Source of the DNA: Ramicandelaber brevisporus
Taxonomy: Eukaryota > Kickxellomycota > Ramicandelaberales > Ramicandelaberaceae
Reading direction: 5' to 3'
Length of the DNA: 16,492 bases
NCBI GenBank assembly: GCA_025201865.1
Contig: MU602849.1
Coordinates: 25,130 to 41,621, forward strand
The notes beneath the pieces were generated by a model. That model searched no databases, was not told the DNA's origin, and worked only from the letters and a program-made list of their open reading frames with translations. Position 1 is the stretch's first letter, and every line of letters begins with the position of its first letter. Positions 6,708 through 13,665 of the stretch are shown here, piece by piece. A program made the position numbers and the translations under genes.

Positions 6708-9065
6708 ATGGGATACAAGGCAAAGAACAAGCAGGGAGTGCCATTGCCACTGGAGATTGAGGCGAAGATTGGCAAGAACAAGTCCAAGGGAGGACTTCCA
6801 ACAGCATTTGCAAAACAAGCCAAACAGATCCAGCTCAAGCAAAAGATTGAAGCCGGAAAGCCTCTTCCAAAGCGTGCACGTAGCTCTGCTGCCCGCGATG
6901 CTATCAGGAAATCAGCTGGCAAGCCTGGTGGCAAGCGTGGACGTGAGGCCGACAGCGACGATGACAATGACAGTGATGACTACAGTGATATGATGGACTC
7001 TGACGATGATGATGATGAGCCAATTAAGCCAAAGAAGGGCGGCAAGAAGGCAGATGTTACTGGTTCAGGCTGGGATGATGTTGGTACAGATGATGAGCTG
7101 TCAGAGGATGGTGGAAGTAGTGTTGGCAGTGAATTTGACTCTGATTCAGGTGATGACAACGATGATGATGATGATGATGAAGTGGACGGTGATGATGGCG
7201 AGAGAGGACCAGCTGATGAGTTCCCATTCGGCTCAGACGATGAGAGTGATGAGATGGATATTGGCAGTGATGATGATGATATGGAAGGTGGATCAGACTC
7301 GGATGACGATGATGAAGGAGGAGACATTGTCGCTAAATCACGCAGACTTGAAAAGAAGCAGCGCAAAGAGCGTGAAGAAGCAGAGCAAGAAATGGAAGAT
7401 GAGGCAATGATGACGAACATCAATGATACTGCTGAGATTGGAATTCTGCCTCCTCAGGGTGAAGAAGATAACGATGAGAATGCTCCAAAAGACTTGCAAA
7501 CAGTTCAGCAGCGCATTGCAGATATCGTTCGAGTGTTGAGCAACTTCTCGCAATTGCGCGATCCAAGCCGCTCCCGTGTTGAGTATATCTCCCAGCTGAT
7601 CAAGGATATCTGCCTGTATTATGGATACAGTGAGTATTTGTGCGAGAAGCTGCTTGAGCTGTTCCCGCCAGCCGAAGCCATTGAATTCTTTGAAGCCAAC
7701 GAAGTGCCTCGTCCAATCACAATCCGTACAAACACTCTCAAGACAAGACGTCGTGAGCTGGCTCAGTCGCTGATTTCTCGCGGTGTCAACTTGGATCCAT
7801 TGGGCAAGTGGTCCAAGACTGGATTGCAGGTGTTTGACTCGCCAGTTCCGATTGGAGCAACACCTGAGTACATGGCTGGACATTACATGATTCAGGCAGC
7901 CTCATCATTCCTGCCAGTCATGGCACTGGCACCACAGGAGAATGAAAAGGTTCTTGACATGTGCTCAGCTCCTGGCGGCAAAACCACTTATATTGCAGCC
8001 TTGATGAAGAACACTGGAATGGTTTTCGCCAACGATGCCAACAAGGATCGTGAGAAGGCACTTGTCGCTAACATTCACAGATTGGGAGTAAACAACACCA
8101 TTGTGTGCAACTACGATGGACGTGAGTTCCCCAAAGTGATGGGTGGATTTGATCGCATTTTGCTGGATGCTCCTTGCAGTGGAACTGGTGTTATTGCCAA
8201 GGATCCATCTGTAAAGCTAAACAAGGATGAGAGTGACTTCAAGATGCTGCAGCATTTGCAAAAGGAACTCATTTTATCTGCCATCGATTCAATTGATGCC
8301 AACTCCAAGACTGGTGGCTACTTTGTTTACTCGACTTGCTCCGTCATGGTTGACGAGAACGAAGGCGTGGTTGACTATGCCTTGCGTAAACGTCCAAATG
8401 TCAAGTTGGTTCCAGTGGGTATTGATTTTGGTGTGGAGGGCTTTGCCAACTTTAAGGGCAAGCAGTTCCATCAGTCTCTCAAATTAACGAGAAGATACTA
8501 TCCACACACCCACAACATGGATGGATTCTACGTGGCCAAATTTAAGAAGCTCTCAAACAAGTTTGACAACAGCAACGGCAGCAGCAAATCAGCTGACAAG
8601 GACTCTGACAAGACTGCAGCCGCTTCATCTCCATTTGATGATGGCAACAAGAAGGATGCCGACTCCAAGAATGCCAATGGTAAATCTGCCAAGGGCAAGC
8701 CAGTCAAGCCAAAGGAGATTGGTAAGGAAGTTGCAGTTGAAGGCGCAAAGAAGGCTGTTGCAACAAGCACTCACACAACTGCTGTGTTCAAGCCAATTGT
8801 GAGAAACAAGAACAAGACTGATGAGCAGGAACAAGAGCAAAAGAAAGAGCAAGAACAAGCAAAGAAGCCAGAGCAAGAAAAGAAGCAGGAAAAGAAGCAG
8901 GAAAAGAAGGATGCTGCACCTGCAGAGAAGAAGCCACAGCCACAGAAGCAACAGCAACAGAAGCCAGCCGAGAAGAACAAGGCAGCTGGTGCAGCTCAAA
9001 ATGCCAGCAAGTCAACCCCCAACAACACCAACAAGCCTAACAAGAAGAAGCAAAAGACCAACTAA
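6708..9065 (+). CDS. NOP2: Nop2: 25S rRNA (cytosine-C5) methyltransferase, 60S assembly factor
   Basis: This 785-residue nucleolar RNA methyltransferase uses S-adenosylmethionine to make m5C in large-subunit rRNA (C2870 in yeast 25S) and is needed for 60S pre-ribosome maturation. The start MGYKAKNKQG is typical of Nop2. Residues 80-205 are extremely acidic (Asp/Glu/Ser with Gly), then a basic-acidic helix (211-235). The conserved core spans about 262-615: SAM motif DMCSAPGGKT (417-426), motif IV DAPCSG with Cys490, and motif VI STCS with catalytic Cys544. The region near 330-345 (EVPRPITIRTNTLK) is the PUA-like linker typical of the family. Both cysteines of the NSUN mechanism are present. 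The Lys/Glu/Gln-rich tail (620-785) makes it longer than the 618-residue yeast protein and is likely disordered. The ATG has A at -3. The gene lies upstream of the penta-EF-hand gene on the same strand, with 533 bp between. The call is very secure. Confidence 0.97.
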   Translation: MGYKAKNKQGVPLPLEIEAKIGKNKSKGGLPTAFAKQAKQIQLKQKIEAGKPLPKRARSSAARDAIRKSAGKPGGKRGREADSDDDNDSDDYSDMMDSDDDDDEPIKPKKGGKKADVTGSGWDDVGTDDELSEDGGSSVGSEFDSDSGDDNDDDDDDEVDGDDGERGPADEFPFGSDDESDEMDIGSDDDDMEGGSDSDDDDEGGDIVAKSRRLEKKQRKEREEAEQEMEDEAMMTNINDTAEIGILPPQGEEDNDENAPKDLQTVQQRIADIVRVLSNFSQLRDPSRSRVEYISQLIKDICLYYGYSEYLCEKLLELFPPAEAIEFFEANEVPRPITIRTNTLKTRRRELAQSLISRGVNLDPLGKWSKTGLQVFDSPVPIGATPEYMAGHYMIQAASSFLPVMALAPQENEKVLDMCSAPGGKTTYIAALMKNTGMVFANDANKDREKALVANIHRLGVNNTIVCNYDGREFPKVMGGFDRILLDAPCSGTGVIAKDPSVKLNKDESDFKMLQHLQKELILSAIDSIDANSKTGGYFVYSTCSVMVDENEGVVDYALRKRPNVKLVPVGIDFGVEGFANFKGKQFHQSLKLTRRYYPHTHNMDGFYVAKFKKLSNKFDNSNGSSKSADKDSDKTAAASSPFDDGNKKDADSKNANGKSAKGKPVKPKEIGKEVAVEGAKKAVATSTHTTAVFKPIVRNKNKTDEQEQEQKKEQEQAKKPEQEKKQEKKQEKKDAAPAEKKPQPQKQQQQKPAEKNKAAGAAQNASKSTPNNTNKPNKKKQKTN

Positions 9066-9242
9066 AATAACAACCTTCGTGAGTTTCTAGTAAAAATGTC
9101 CATTTCGTAACTTTATTTCCATGATAGAATTCCAGTGTAGATTTGTGTGTGTGTGTTTGCGTCATCGCGTGTGCATCCGTGCCCTGAGCCGGTTTCTTGG
9201 CGGTTTGCTTCCCTTTCGTTCTTGGGTGGCTTGGCTTGGCTC

Positions 9243-9254
9243 CAACACGTGTTG
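9243..9254. promoter_or_regulatory. 12-bp palindrome CAACACGTGTTG with E-box core
   Basis: This is a perfect 12-bp dyad centred on CACGTG (9246-9251), the E-box bound by bHLH factors such as Cbf1 and Pho4 in yeast. It lies about 345 bp upstream of the penta-EF-hand ATG and about 180 bp after the NOP2 stop. Function is inferred from the motif only. Confidence 0.4.
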
Positions 9255-9276
9255 AGGATTTCATCTCCCCCAGCAA

Positions 9277-9296
9277 GCCAGCCAGCCAGCCAGCCA
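9277..9296. repeat. (GCCA)5 tetranucleotide microsatellite
   Basis: Five perfect GCCA units lie between NOP2 and the penta-EF-hand gene. It is non-coding and not obviously functional. Confidence 0.85.
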
Positions 9297-9598
9297 AGCA
9301 CCGCCTCATTCTAGAAGAACATGTCTGTCACAGTGCGCTGCGGATCAGGGTAGCTTACAGACTGTCTTAAATACAATGCAAGTCGGATGAAGTTCTCCTC
9401 TCTCCCCTTTGGACTCGCACACGACGCAACTCAAAGGAGAATCTCCAAAAAAAAATCCAGAAACCCTTCGCACATTTTACCACACTCTCCAAACTCTCTC
9501 TGTAACACTAGCAGCACTCAGCCGACGCAAATCATCGTCATATCACATACACCAGCGACTTCAGCAGCGACATCGACTCACAACTACAGCCTAGACCC

Positions 9599-10198
9599 AT
9601 GTCGTACAATCGCCCGCAACAGCAGCAGCAGCAGCAATACGGCTCTTACTACCCTCCACAGGGTCCAAATCTCGCCTACCTGTTCCAGTCGGTCGACACG
9701 GATCGTTCTGGCCGAATCAGCGCCGAGGAGCTCCAGCGCGCGCTTGTCAACGCCGACGGCACACAGTTCAGCTTCGACACTGTCTCGATGCTGATGAGTC
9801 TCTTCGACCGCGACAGCAGCGGATTGATTGACTTTAACGAATTCCAGGGCATTTACCGATACATTGAGGACTGGAAGAAGCCGTTCCACGCCTTTGACCA
9901 AGACAGAAGCGGCACAATCGACAAGGGAGAGCTGATGACCGCCCTGAGACAGTTTGGTCTCAATGTTCAACCAGCCTTTGTGGATCTTGCCATCAAGAAG
10001 TTGTCGAACAAGCAGGGCAGCTCGAAAGTGGGACTCTACCAGCCACAGCAGCAGACAATCAACTTTGACGGTTTCATCTTCATTTGCGTGTTTGTCAACA
10101 AGCTTACCCAGGAATTCCGCAAGCTTGATGATGATAATGATGGTGTTGTAAGAATGGGCTACCATCAGTTCCTCGAGCTGTCTTTGAAGATTCGTTAA
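9599..10198 (+). CDS. PEF1: Penta-EF-hand calcium-binding protein (ALG-2/peflin type)
   Basis: This 199-residue cytosolic calcium sensor belongs to the penta-EF-hand family (mammalian ALG-2 and peflin; yeast Pef1), whose members bind partner proteins in membrane traffic, repair and cell polarity. A short Gln/Tyr/Pro/Gly-rich N terminus (1-23, with seven Gln) precedes five helix-loop-helix units. Loop 1 is Asp33-Glu44, loop 2 Asp70-Glu81, loop 3 Asp100-Glu111; all three have Asp at 1 and 3, Ser at 5, Gly at 6 and Glu at 12, so should bind calcium. Loop 4 (about 135-157) is degenerate and contains a Gly/Ser/Gln insert. Loop 5 (DDDNDGVV, from Asp177) has good acidic residues but Tyr at position 12; EF5 is the dimerisation hand. 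The length is near ALG-2 (191). The ATG at 9599 is first in frame. The gene is convergent with the SAP/SAM gene. Confidence 0.92.
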   Translation: MSYNRPQQQQQQQYGSYYPPQGPNLAYLFQSVDTDRSGRISAEELQRALVNADGTQFSFDTVSMLMSLFDRDSSGLIDFNEFQGIYRYIEDWKKPFHAFDQDRSGTIDKGELMTALRQFGLNVQPAFVDLAIKKLSNKQGSSKVGLYQPQQQTINFDGFIFICVFVNKLTQEFRKLDDDNDGVVRMGYHQFLELSLKIR

Positions 10199-10270
10199 AT
10201 AGACATTAATAGCCATCTTTCTCTCACTTTCTAATCCTCAACCCTTCCTCCATCTCCCTTCCCCCATCCA

Positions 10271-10295
10271 TTCCTTTCCTTTCCTTTCCTTTCCT
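10271..10295. repeat. (TTCCT)5 pentanucleotide repeat
   Basis: Five perfect TTCCT units lie in the 3' UTR of the penta-EF-hand gene, about 73 nt after the stop, within a longer pyrimidine-rich tract. It could be a pyrimidine-tract RNA-binding site or simple slippage. Confidence 0.85.
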
Positions 10296-10313
10296 TCCGT
10301 ACTATTCAAATAA

Positions 10314-10319
10314 TTTATT
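10314..10319 (-). terminator. Poly(A) signal AATAAA for the SAP/SAM gene
   Basis: This minus-strand hexamer lies about 170 nt past the SAP/SAM stop codon. It is the only perfect minus-strand hexamer noticed in the interval. Confidence 0.45.
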
Positions 10320-10329
10320 TTACTATGAT

Positions 10330-10366
10330 CAGCAGAATCATCTCATAATGTGAGTTGATTATGCTG
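10330..10366. other. Imperfect stem-loop in the predicted overlapping 3' UTRs
   Basis: The 16-nt left arm CAGCAGAATCATCTCA (10330-10345) pairs with the right arm TGAGTTGATTATGCTG (10351-10366) at 14 of 16 positions around a 5-nt loop. It lies before the predicted poly(A) signal of both convergent genes, so it would be in both 3' UTRs. It could be an RNA structure for stability, localisation or 3' processing. There is no G/C-rich stem plus T run, so it is not a bacterial-type terminator. Confidence 0.55.
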
Positions 10367-10374
10367 GGTGATGG

Positions 10375-10386
10375 AATAAAAATAAA
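10375..10386 (+). terminator. Tandem AATAAA poly(A) signals for the penta-EF-hand gene
   Basis: Two adjacent AATAAA hexamers (10375-10380 and 10381-10386) lie about 180 nt after the stop codon at 10198. Confidence 0.5.
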
Positions 10387-10487
10387 AACACAATTAAAAT
10401 AGGGATCAGCATAAAAGGATAATGAAGAGGAATAGTAGGGAGGAAGTAAGTAAGTTAGACTAGGGAAATAATGGCATGATTTCTGTT

Positions 10488-13322
10488 TTAACGCCAAGGA
10501 CGACGTTGTTGCTGAGACTTCGACATAATGCCGTTACGACCTTTGTGGCCCAGAACTTGATTCATGCTACTGCGCGAGATACCAAGTCCAATCTCATTAG
10601 CCGGCACATCGTCGAGACTGTGTCTGGTTTTGGCCATTGCTGCCACCTGGGTTGCAATAGACTGCTGCTGTTGGTGCTTCAGAGATGGGACTGGCTGAGT
10701 CTGTCGTCTTCTTGTCTGAATAGATGCAGGCGCGGGTTGGTTCATGAGAGGCGGAGGAGGCGGAGCCATTGGGATCGAAACTGGATTCTGTACAGTTGGT
10801 TCGTAAGTAACAGGTGTCACGTATTGCTGCGACTGTGGCTGTAGCTGTGGCTGCTGCAGAGAGTGTCGCTGTCGCTGTTGCTGTTGCTGCTGTTGTCGTC
10901 GACTAGACACAGCGACTTCTTTGTGATGCTTTTCAGTGGAAGCTGTAGCAGCAGGCGTCATGACTGATGTCTGAGCTATCAATGATTTGCGAGTCCCTCC
11001 CATTGACCGCCTGCTGTGTAGTTGTTGTTTACTCTCACTTTCACGGCGCTTTTCGTGCTCAGCAGACTGGATGGTTTGTTCCCATTTCTGCAATACTGAT
11101 GCAACTTTGCCGCGAGAGATTTCACGCTCCGGTACCACTGGCTTGGTTGTAATTGGGATTGCAGGCATTGAATGACGATGTACTGATGGATCAATGTTCC
11201 ATGTTGGCACTGGTGGGGCGACTGTTGCAGTGGCTGTTGTCTCAACATGACGCTTGCGAGTAGATGGAGCCACCACTGGAGCCATACTAGTAACAGCAGT
11301 AGTAACAGAAGCAGTCGCTGCAGAGGTAGGATAATGTGGAGTAGTAGTGATATGGCGAGATGTCGCAGCAGCAGCTGTTGCAGGCAATGGACGCTTGTTA
11401 ATTTCTCTCCGCAGTGCAGTAAGTTCATCATCAACATGTACCATCACTTTATTGATTTTCTCATCAACAATGTCAGATACTTGCTGGACCATTTGTGAAG
11501 TGAGTCTTCCCCCATTGTGATTGACATTTGGAGTTGGAGGTCCACGGCGTGCCATTTCCATCATATCATCCGCTGCTGTTCGAACCATTAATGCATGTCC
11601 CAGCGGCAGTCCCAGTTCACACAGTTGCTCAGCTGTCGCGCAATGAAGTGTTTCCCAATTATCCAGTCGCTCATGTTCGAAAATTGGCCAATAATCGCCC
11701 ATGTCATATTCTTCGAGCCATTCGTGAACTTCATTGACATCTGCAAGTGTGTCCTCTGTGTATGCATCTGATGCTGTCTCGCTTTGAGAGTCTTCCTCTT
11801 GTTCACTGCTACTTGGAATCACAATTGGCTCTTGATTGACAATTGTAACTGAGCGCGTGGCAGATGTTGGATTGTTTGCTTTAAAATTGATGGATACGGC
11901 AGGCGTAGAAGATACAGAGCGCTGTTGTTGCTGTTGTTGCTGTTGTTGCTGTTGTTGTTGGCTGATGTGATCATTGTGTAGAATAGTGCTGAGTCGTTCA
12001 TAATTTGGCAAACCATTGTCAGCCGGAGGTACACTGCGATTCGAGCGAGCACTCCCCACTGGAGGCTGGCTATTCTGCTGAACGGGGCGACGCTGTGACT
12101 GACGAATTGAGGATGGAGGCTCACGGCGTGGTGGAGTTGGTGTTTCAACTCGCTGTTCCTCTCGGTCACTATTATTGATATTCTCATTGGAGCGAGCAGG
12201 CAATCTCCGAGACTGTGACATCGGTGGCTGTGCTCCTTCATTATCATTGCCATCTTCGCCATTTTCATCTTCATCTTCTTCCTCATCATCGCTCTGTGGA
12301 ATGTCTTCAAAGTTAGGTGAACCATGCAGAGATGAAGCCATATCCAGCATCAAATCGTTTCTAATGTCATCTGGATCAATGGAGATTGCACTGTCTTCCA
12401 TCGAATCTGCAATTTCACTTCCATTCAAATCAGCTTCGTCATCCTCGTTAAAACCAGACCCATATGCCTCCCCACCTTCATTGCCAGTTTCATCACCAGT
12501 TTCACTTTCATTGCCAGTCTCATCATTATAATTGTATGTGGTAGACAATCTGGCATGTTTGCGTGGATATTCAATCTCTTCGTCGATATCATTCTCATCG
12601 TGACTATCAATTGTACTGAGCTGTTGAGCAAATGTCACTCTCGGAGCAGATGTCGATGTCGAGCCAGATGCAACCGAGCCAGTTTCCAGGCTGTTTCTGT
12701 TGCGTTTGCGTCTGTTTCCCAATGTTGGTGTTGGGTCAATCAAATGTGCTGGAATATCAAATGGATTGAACTCTGCATTCACTCCAGCTGCGCCATTGGC
12801 AGCCAGATGGTCACCCTCTGATACTCCTTGCACATTTCTACTTAGGCGAGATTGACTCTGGGCCGATCCATTGCGGCGACGTTGTTGCTGCTGTGATCCA
12901 TTGGACTTTGGATGCTGTTGCGATCCATTGAGTCGTTGCTGTGAATGTTGCTGTGAATGTTGCTGTGAATGCTGCTGTGAATGCTGCTGCTGTTGTTGCT
13001 GTTGCTGAATGTGAAGCATGGCTTGATGCTGTAGTAAGTTATTGATCAGCTGTTCGGCTGTTTGTCCAGCTATCTTGACGCCATGTCTGCCACACAGGAT
13101 CTGAAGCTCTGCCTTTCGCATGCGAGTCAGCCTATCAGGCGTTGGAATAGGCGGCAGATTCGAAGCCAAAGACTGAAGCTGTTGGACAGACGCATGCTGC
13201 AAGGGCTGAGTCCCTCCTCTTCCTCCTCCTCCTCCATCGCCGTTGCGACTAGCAGCAGCAGTAGAGCGACGGCTCACAGAGTTAGCAGCTGGTGTTCCCG
13301 AAGCTGTTGACGGCACTACCAT
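10488..13322 (-). CDS. Unknown SAP-like + SAM-like domain protein with SUMO-interaction-like motif
   Basis: This 944-residue protein was not matched to a known family. In order: a Gly/Ser-rich start; a SAP-like helix-loop-helix at about 62-98 (LTRMRKAELQILCGRHGVKI... LINNLLQH), usually a DNA-binding module; Gln/His/Ser repeats including four HSQQ units (114-129); basic NLS-like RRKRNR (204-209); a highly acidic stretch (238-362); polyQ13 (455-467); EPIVIPSSSEQEED (498-511), which fits a SUMO-interacting motif; a SAM-like domain at about 529-595 (WLEEYDMGDYWPIFE... LGLPLGHALMVRTAADDM); a possible short coiled coil (606-645); NLS-like TRKRH (688-692); a polyproline run (854-858); and a basic C terminus. 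The upstream frame stays open to 13577, but it begins at TTG; 13322 is the first in-frame ATG. A nuclear or chromatin role is inferred from SAP, NLS and acidic parts. The reading frame is certain; the domain calls are by eye. Confidence 0.8.
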   Translation of the reverse strand: MVVPSTASGTPAANSVSRRSTAAASRNGDGGGGGRGGTQPLQHASVQQLQSLASNLPPIPTPDRLTRMRKAELQILCGRHGVKIAGQTAEQLINNLLQHQAMLHIQQQQQQQQHSQQHSQQHSQQHSQQRLNGSQQHPKSNGSQQQQRRRNGSAQSQSRLSRNVQGVSEGDHLAANGAAGVNAEFNPFDIPAHLIDPTPTLGNRRKRNRNSLETGSVASGSTSTSAPRVTFAQQLSTIDSHDENDIDEEIEYPRKHARLSTTYNYNDETGNESETGDETGNEGGEAYGSGFNEDDEADLNGSEIADSMEDSAISIDPDDIRNDLMLDMASSLHGSPNFEDIPQSDDEEEDEDENGEDGNDNEGAQPPMSQSRRLPARSNENINNSDREEQRVETPTPPRREPPSSIRQSQRRPVQQNSQPPVGSARSNRSVPPADNGLPNYERLSTILHNDHISQQQQQQQQQQQQQRSVSSTPAVSINFKANNPTSATRSVTIVNQEPIVIPSSSEQEEDSQSETASDAYTEDTLADVNEVHEWLEEYDMGDYWPIFEHERLDNWETLHCATAEQLCELGLPLGHALMVRTAADDMMEMARRGPPTPNVNHNGGRLTSQMVQQVSDIVDEKINKVMVHVDDELTALRREINKRPLPATAAAATSRHITTTPHYPTSAATASVTTAVTSMAPVVAPSTRKRHVETTATATVAPPVPTWNIDPSVHRHSMPAIPITTKPVVPEREISRGKVASVLQKWEQTIQSAEHEKRRESESKQQLHSRRSMGGTRKSLIAQTSVMTPAATASTEKHHKEVAVSSRRQQQQQQQRQRHSLQQPQLQPQSQQYVTPVTYEPTVQNPVSIPMAPPPPPLMNQPAPASIQTRRRQTQPVPSLKHQQQQSIATQVAAMAKTRHSLDDVPANEIGLGISRSSMNQVLGHKGRNGIMSKSQQQRRPWR
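11931..11961 (-). repeat. Coding CAA/CAG microsatellite (polyQ13)
   Basis: The plus strand reads a run of TTG/CTG triplets that encodes 13 Gln (455-467) of the SAP/SAM protein. Triplets are a mix of CAA and CAG, so the tract is interrupted and probably more stable than a pure one. Exact ends are approximate. Confidence 0.7.
12937..12984 (-). repeat. Four 12-bp tandem repeats encoding HSQQ
   Basis: Four copies of TGCTGTGAATGY (plus strand) run from 12937 to 12984 and encode HSQQ four times, next to a pure polyQ stretch. The copies differ only in the last base, so expansion is recent or homogenised. The unit number is likely to vary between strains. Confidence 0.9.
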
Positions 13323-13467
13323 CGAGAGCAAGAAGTGTGTTGATTGTTTAGTCTCAATAGTGAATACTAGAAGAGACAGAGAGAGAGAGTATCGAATCGA
13401 AAACAAACAAAAACAAACCAGAAAAACAAACCAGAAAACAAACAGGAGTGCAACAAGCTCAAACAAT

Positions 13468-13518
<51 letters not shown>
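13468..13518. repeat. (AAC)17 trinucleotide microsatellite
   Basis: Seventeen perfect AAC triplets lie 146 bp upstream of the SAP/SAM ATG. In the sense of that gene the tract reads (GTT)17 in the promoter or leader. Its frame happens to stay open with the coding region and would give poly-Leu, but no ATG precedes it. Confidence 0.95.
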
Positions 13519-13519
<1 letters not shown>

Positions 13520-13620
13520 GCACAGAATAAATTGTCCATTCAAACGGCAATAAAACTAAACAAGAATATGGGTGCAAAATAGGTTCAAGCTTAATGAGAG
13601 GGGGCGAGTAAAAGAAGAAG

Positions 13621-13656
13621 TAAAAGTAAAAGTAAAAGTAAAAGTAAAAGTAAAAG
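13621..13656. repeat. (TAAAAG)6 hexanucleotide repeat
   Basis: Six perfect TAAAAG units end 9 bp past the ADAL stop codon, so they lie in its 3' UTR, where they read (CTTTTA)6. They could influence 3' end formation as a U-rich element. Confidence 0.9.
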
Positions 13657-13665
13657 AAGAACTAA

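Larger units (their letters stand above)
9066..9598. other. Intergenic region, NOP2 3' end / penta-EF-hand promoter
   Basis: This 533-bp region holds the NOP2 3' UTR and the promoter of the next gene. It contains a short GT run near 9144-9156, the 12-bp palindrome at 9243-9254, and (GCCA)5 at 9277-9296. No canonical AATAAA was seen just after NOP2. Minus-strand frames at 9037-9309 carry Lys/Thr/Trp-rich sequence with no domain and are not accepted. The leader before 9599 is C/A-rich, as in an unstructured fungal 5' UTR. Confidence 0.5.
10199..10487. other. Convergent 3' UTR region, penta-EF-hand gene / SAP-SAM gene
   Basis: This 289-bp tail-to-tail region has poly(A) signals for each gene placed beyond those of the other: plus-strand AATAAA at 10375-10380 and 10381-10386, minus-strand AATAAA at 10314-10319. 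If these are used, the two mRNAs overlap antisense by roughly 60-110 nt. A pentanucleotide repeat and a stem-loop also lie here and are listed separately. Confidence 0.55.
13323..13665. other. Intergenic region, SAP/SAM leader / ADAL 3' end
   Basis: This 343-bp region contains the promoter and leader of the SAP/SAM gene and the 3' UTR of the ADAL gene, both on the minus strand. It is dominated by an (AAC)17 microsatellite and a (TAAAAG)6 repeat, with CAAAC-rich sequence between 13400 and 13445. No minus-strand AATAAA was seen for ADAL. No other gene is supported. Confidence 0.6.

Noticed and set aside
6980-7423. 147-residue Ser-rich minus-strand frame
   Set aside because: It is the antisense of the Asp/Glu-rich segment of NOP2; GAT/GAC repeats read as Ser codons on the other strand.
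8625-8999. Leu-rich minus-strand frame resembling a membrane protein
   Set aside because: It is antisense to the Lys/Glu/Gln tail of NOP2 and arises from CTT/TTG/CTG codons.
9037-9309. 90-residue minus-strand frame between NOP2 and the penta-EF-hand gene
   Set aside because: It overlaps the NOP2 3' end, has no domain, and includes the GCCA microsatellite.
12937-12984. Possible CRISPR-like array
   Set aside because: The four 12-bp units are directly adjacent with no spacers and encode HSQQ in frame; the organism is eukaryotic.
13323-13577. N-terminal poly-Leu membrane segment of the SAP/SAM protein
   Set aside because: The open frame begins at TTG, and the first in-frame ATG is at 13322. 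The Leu run comes from translating the GTT/TTG microsatellite.
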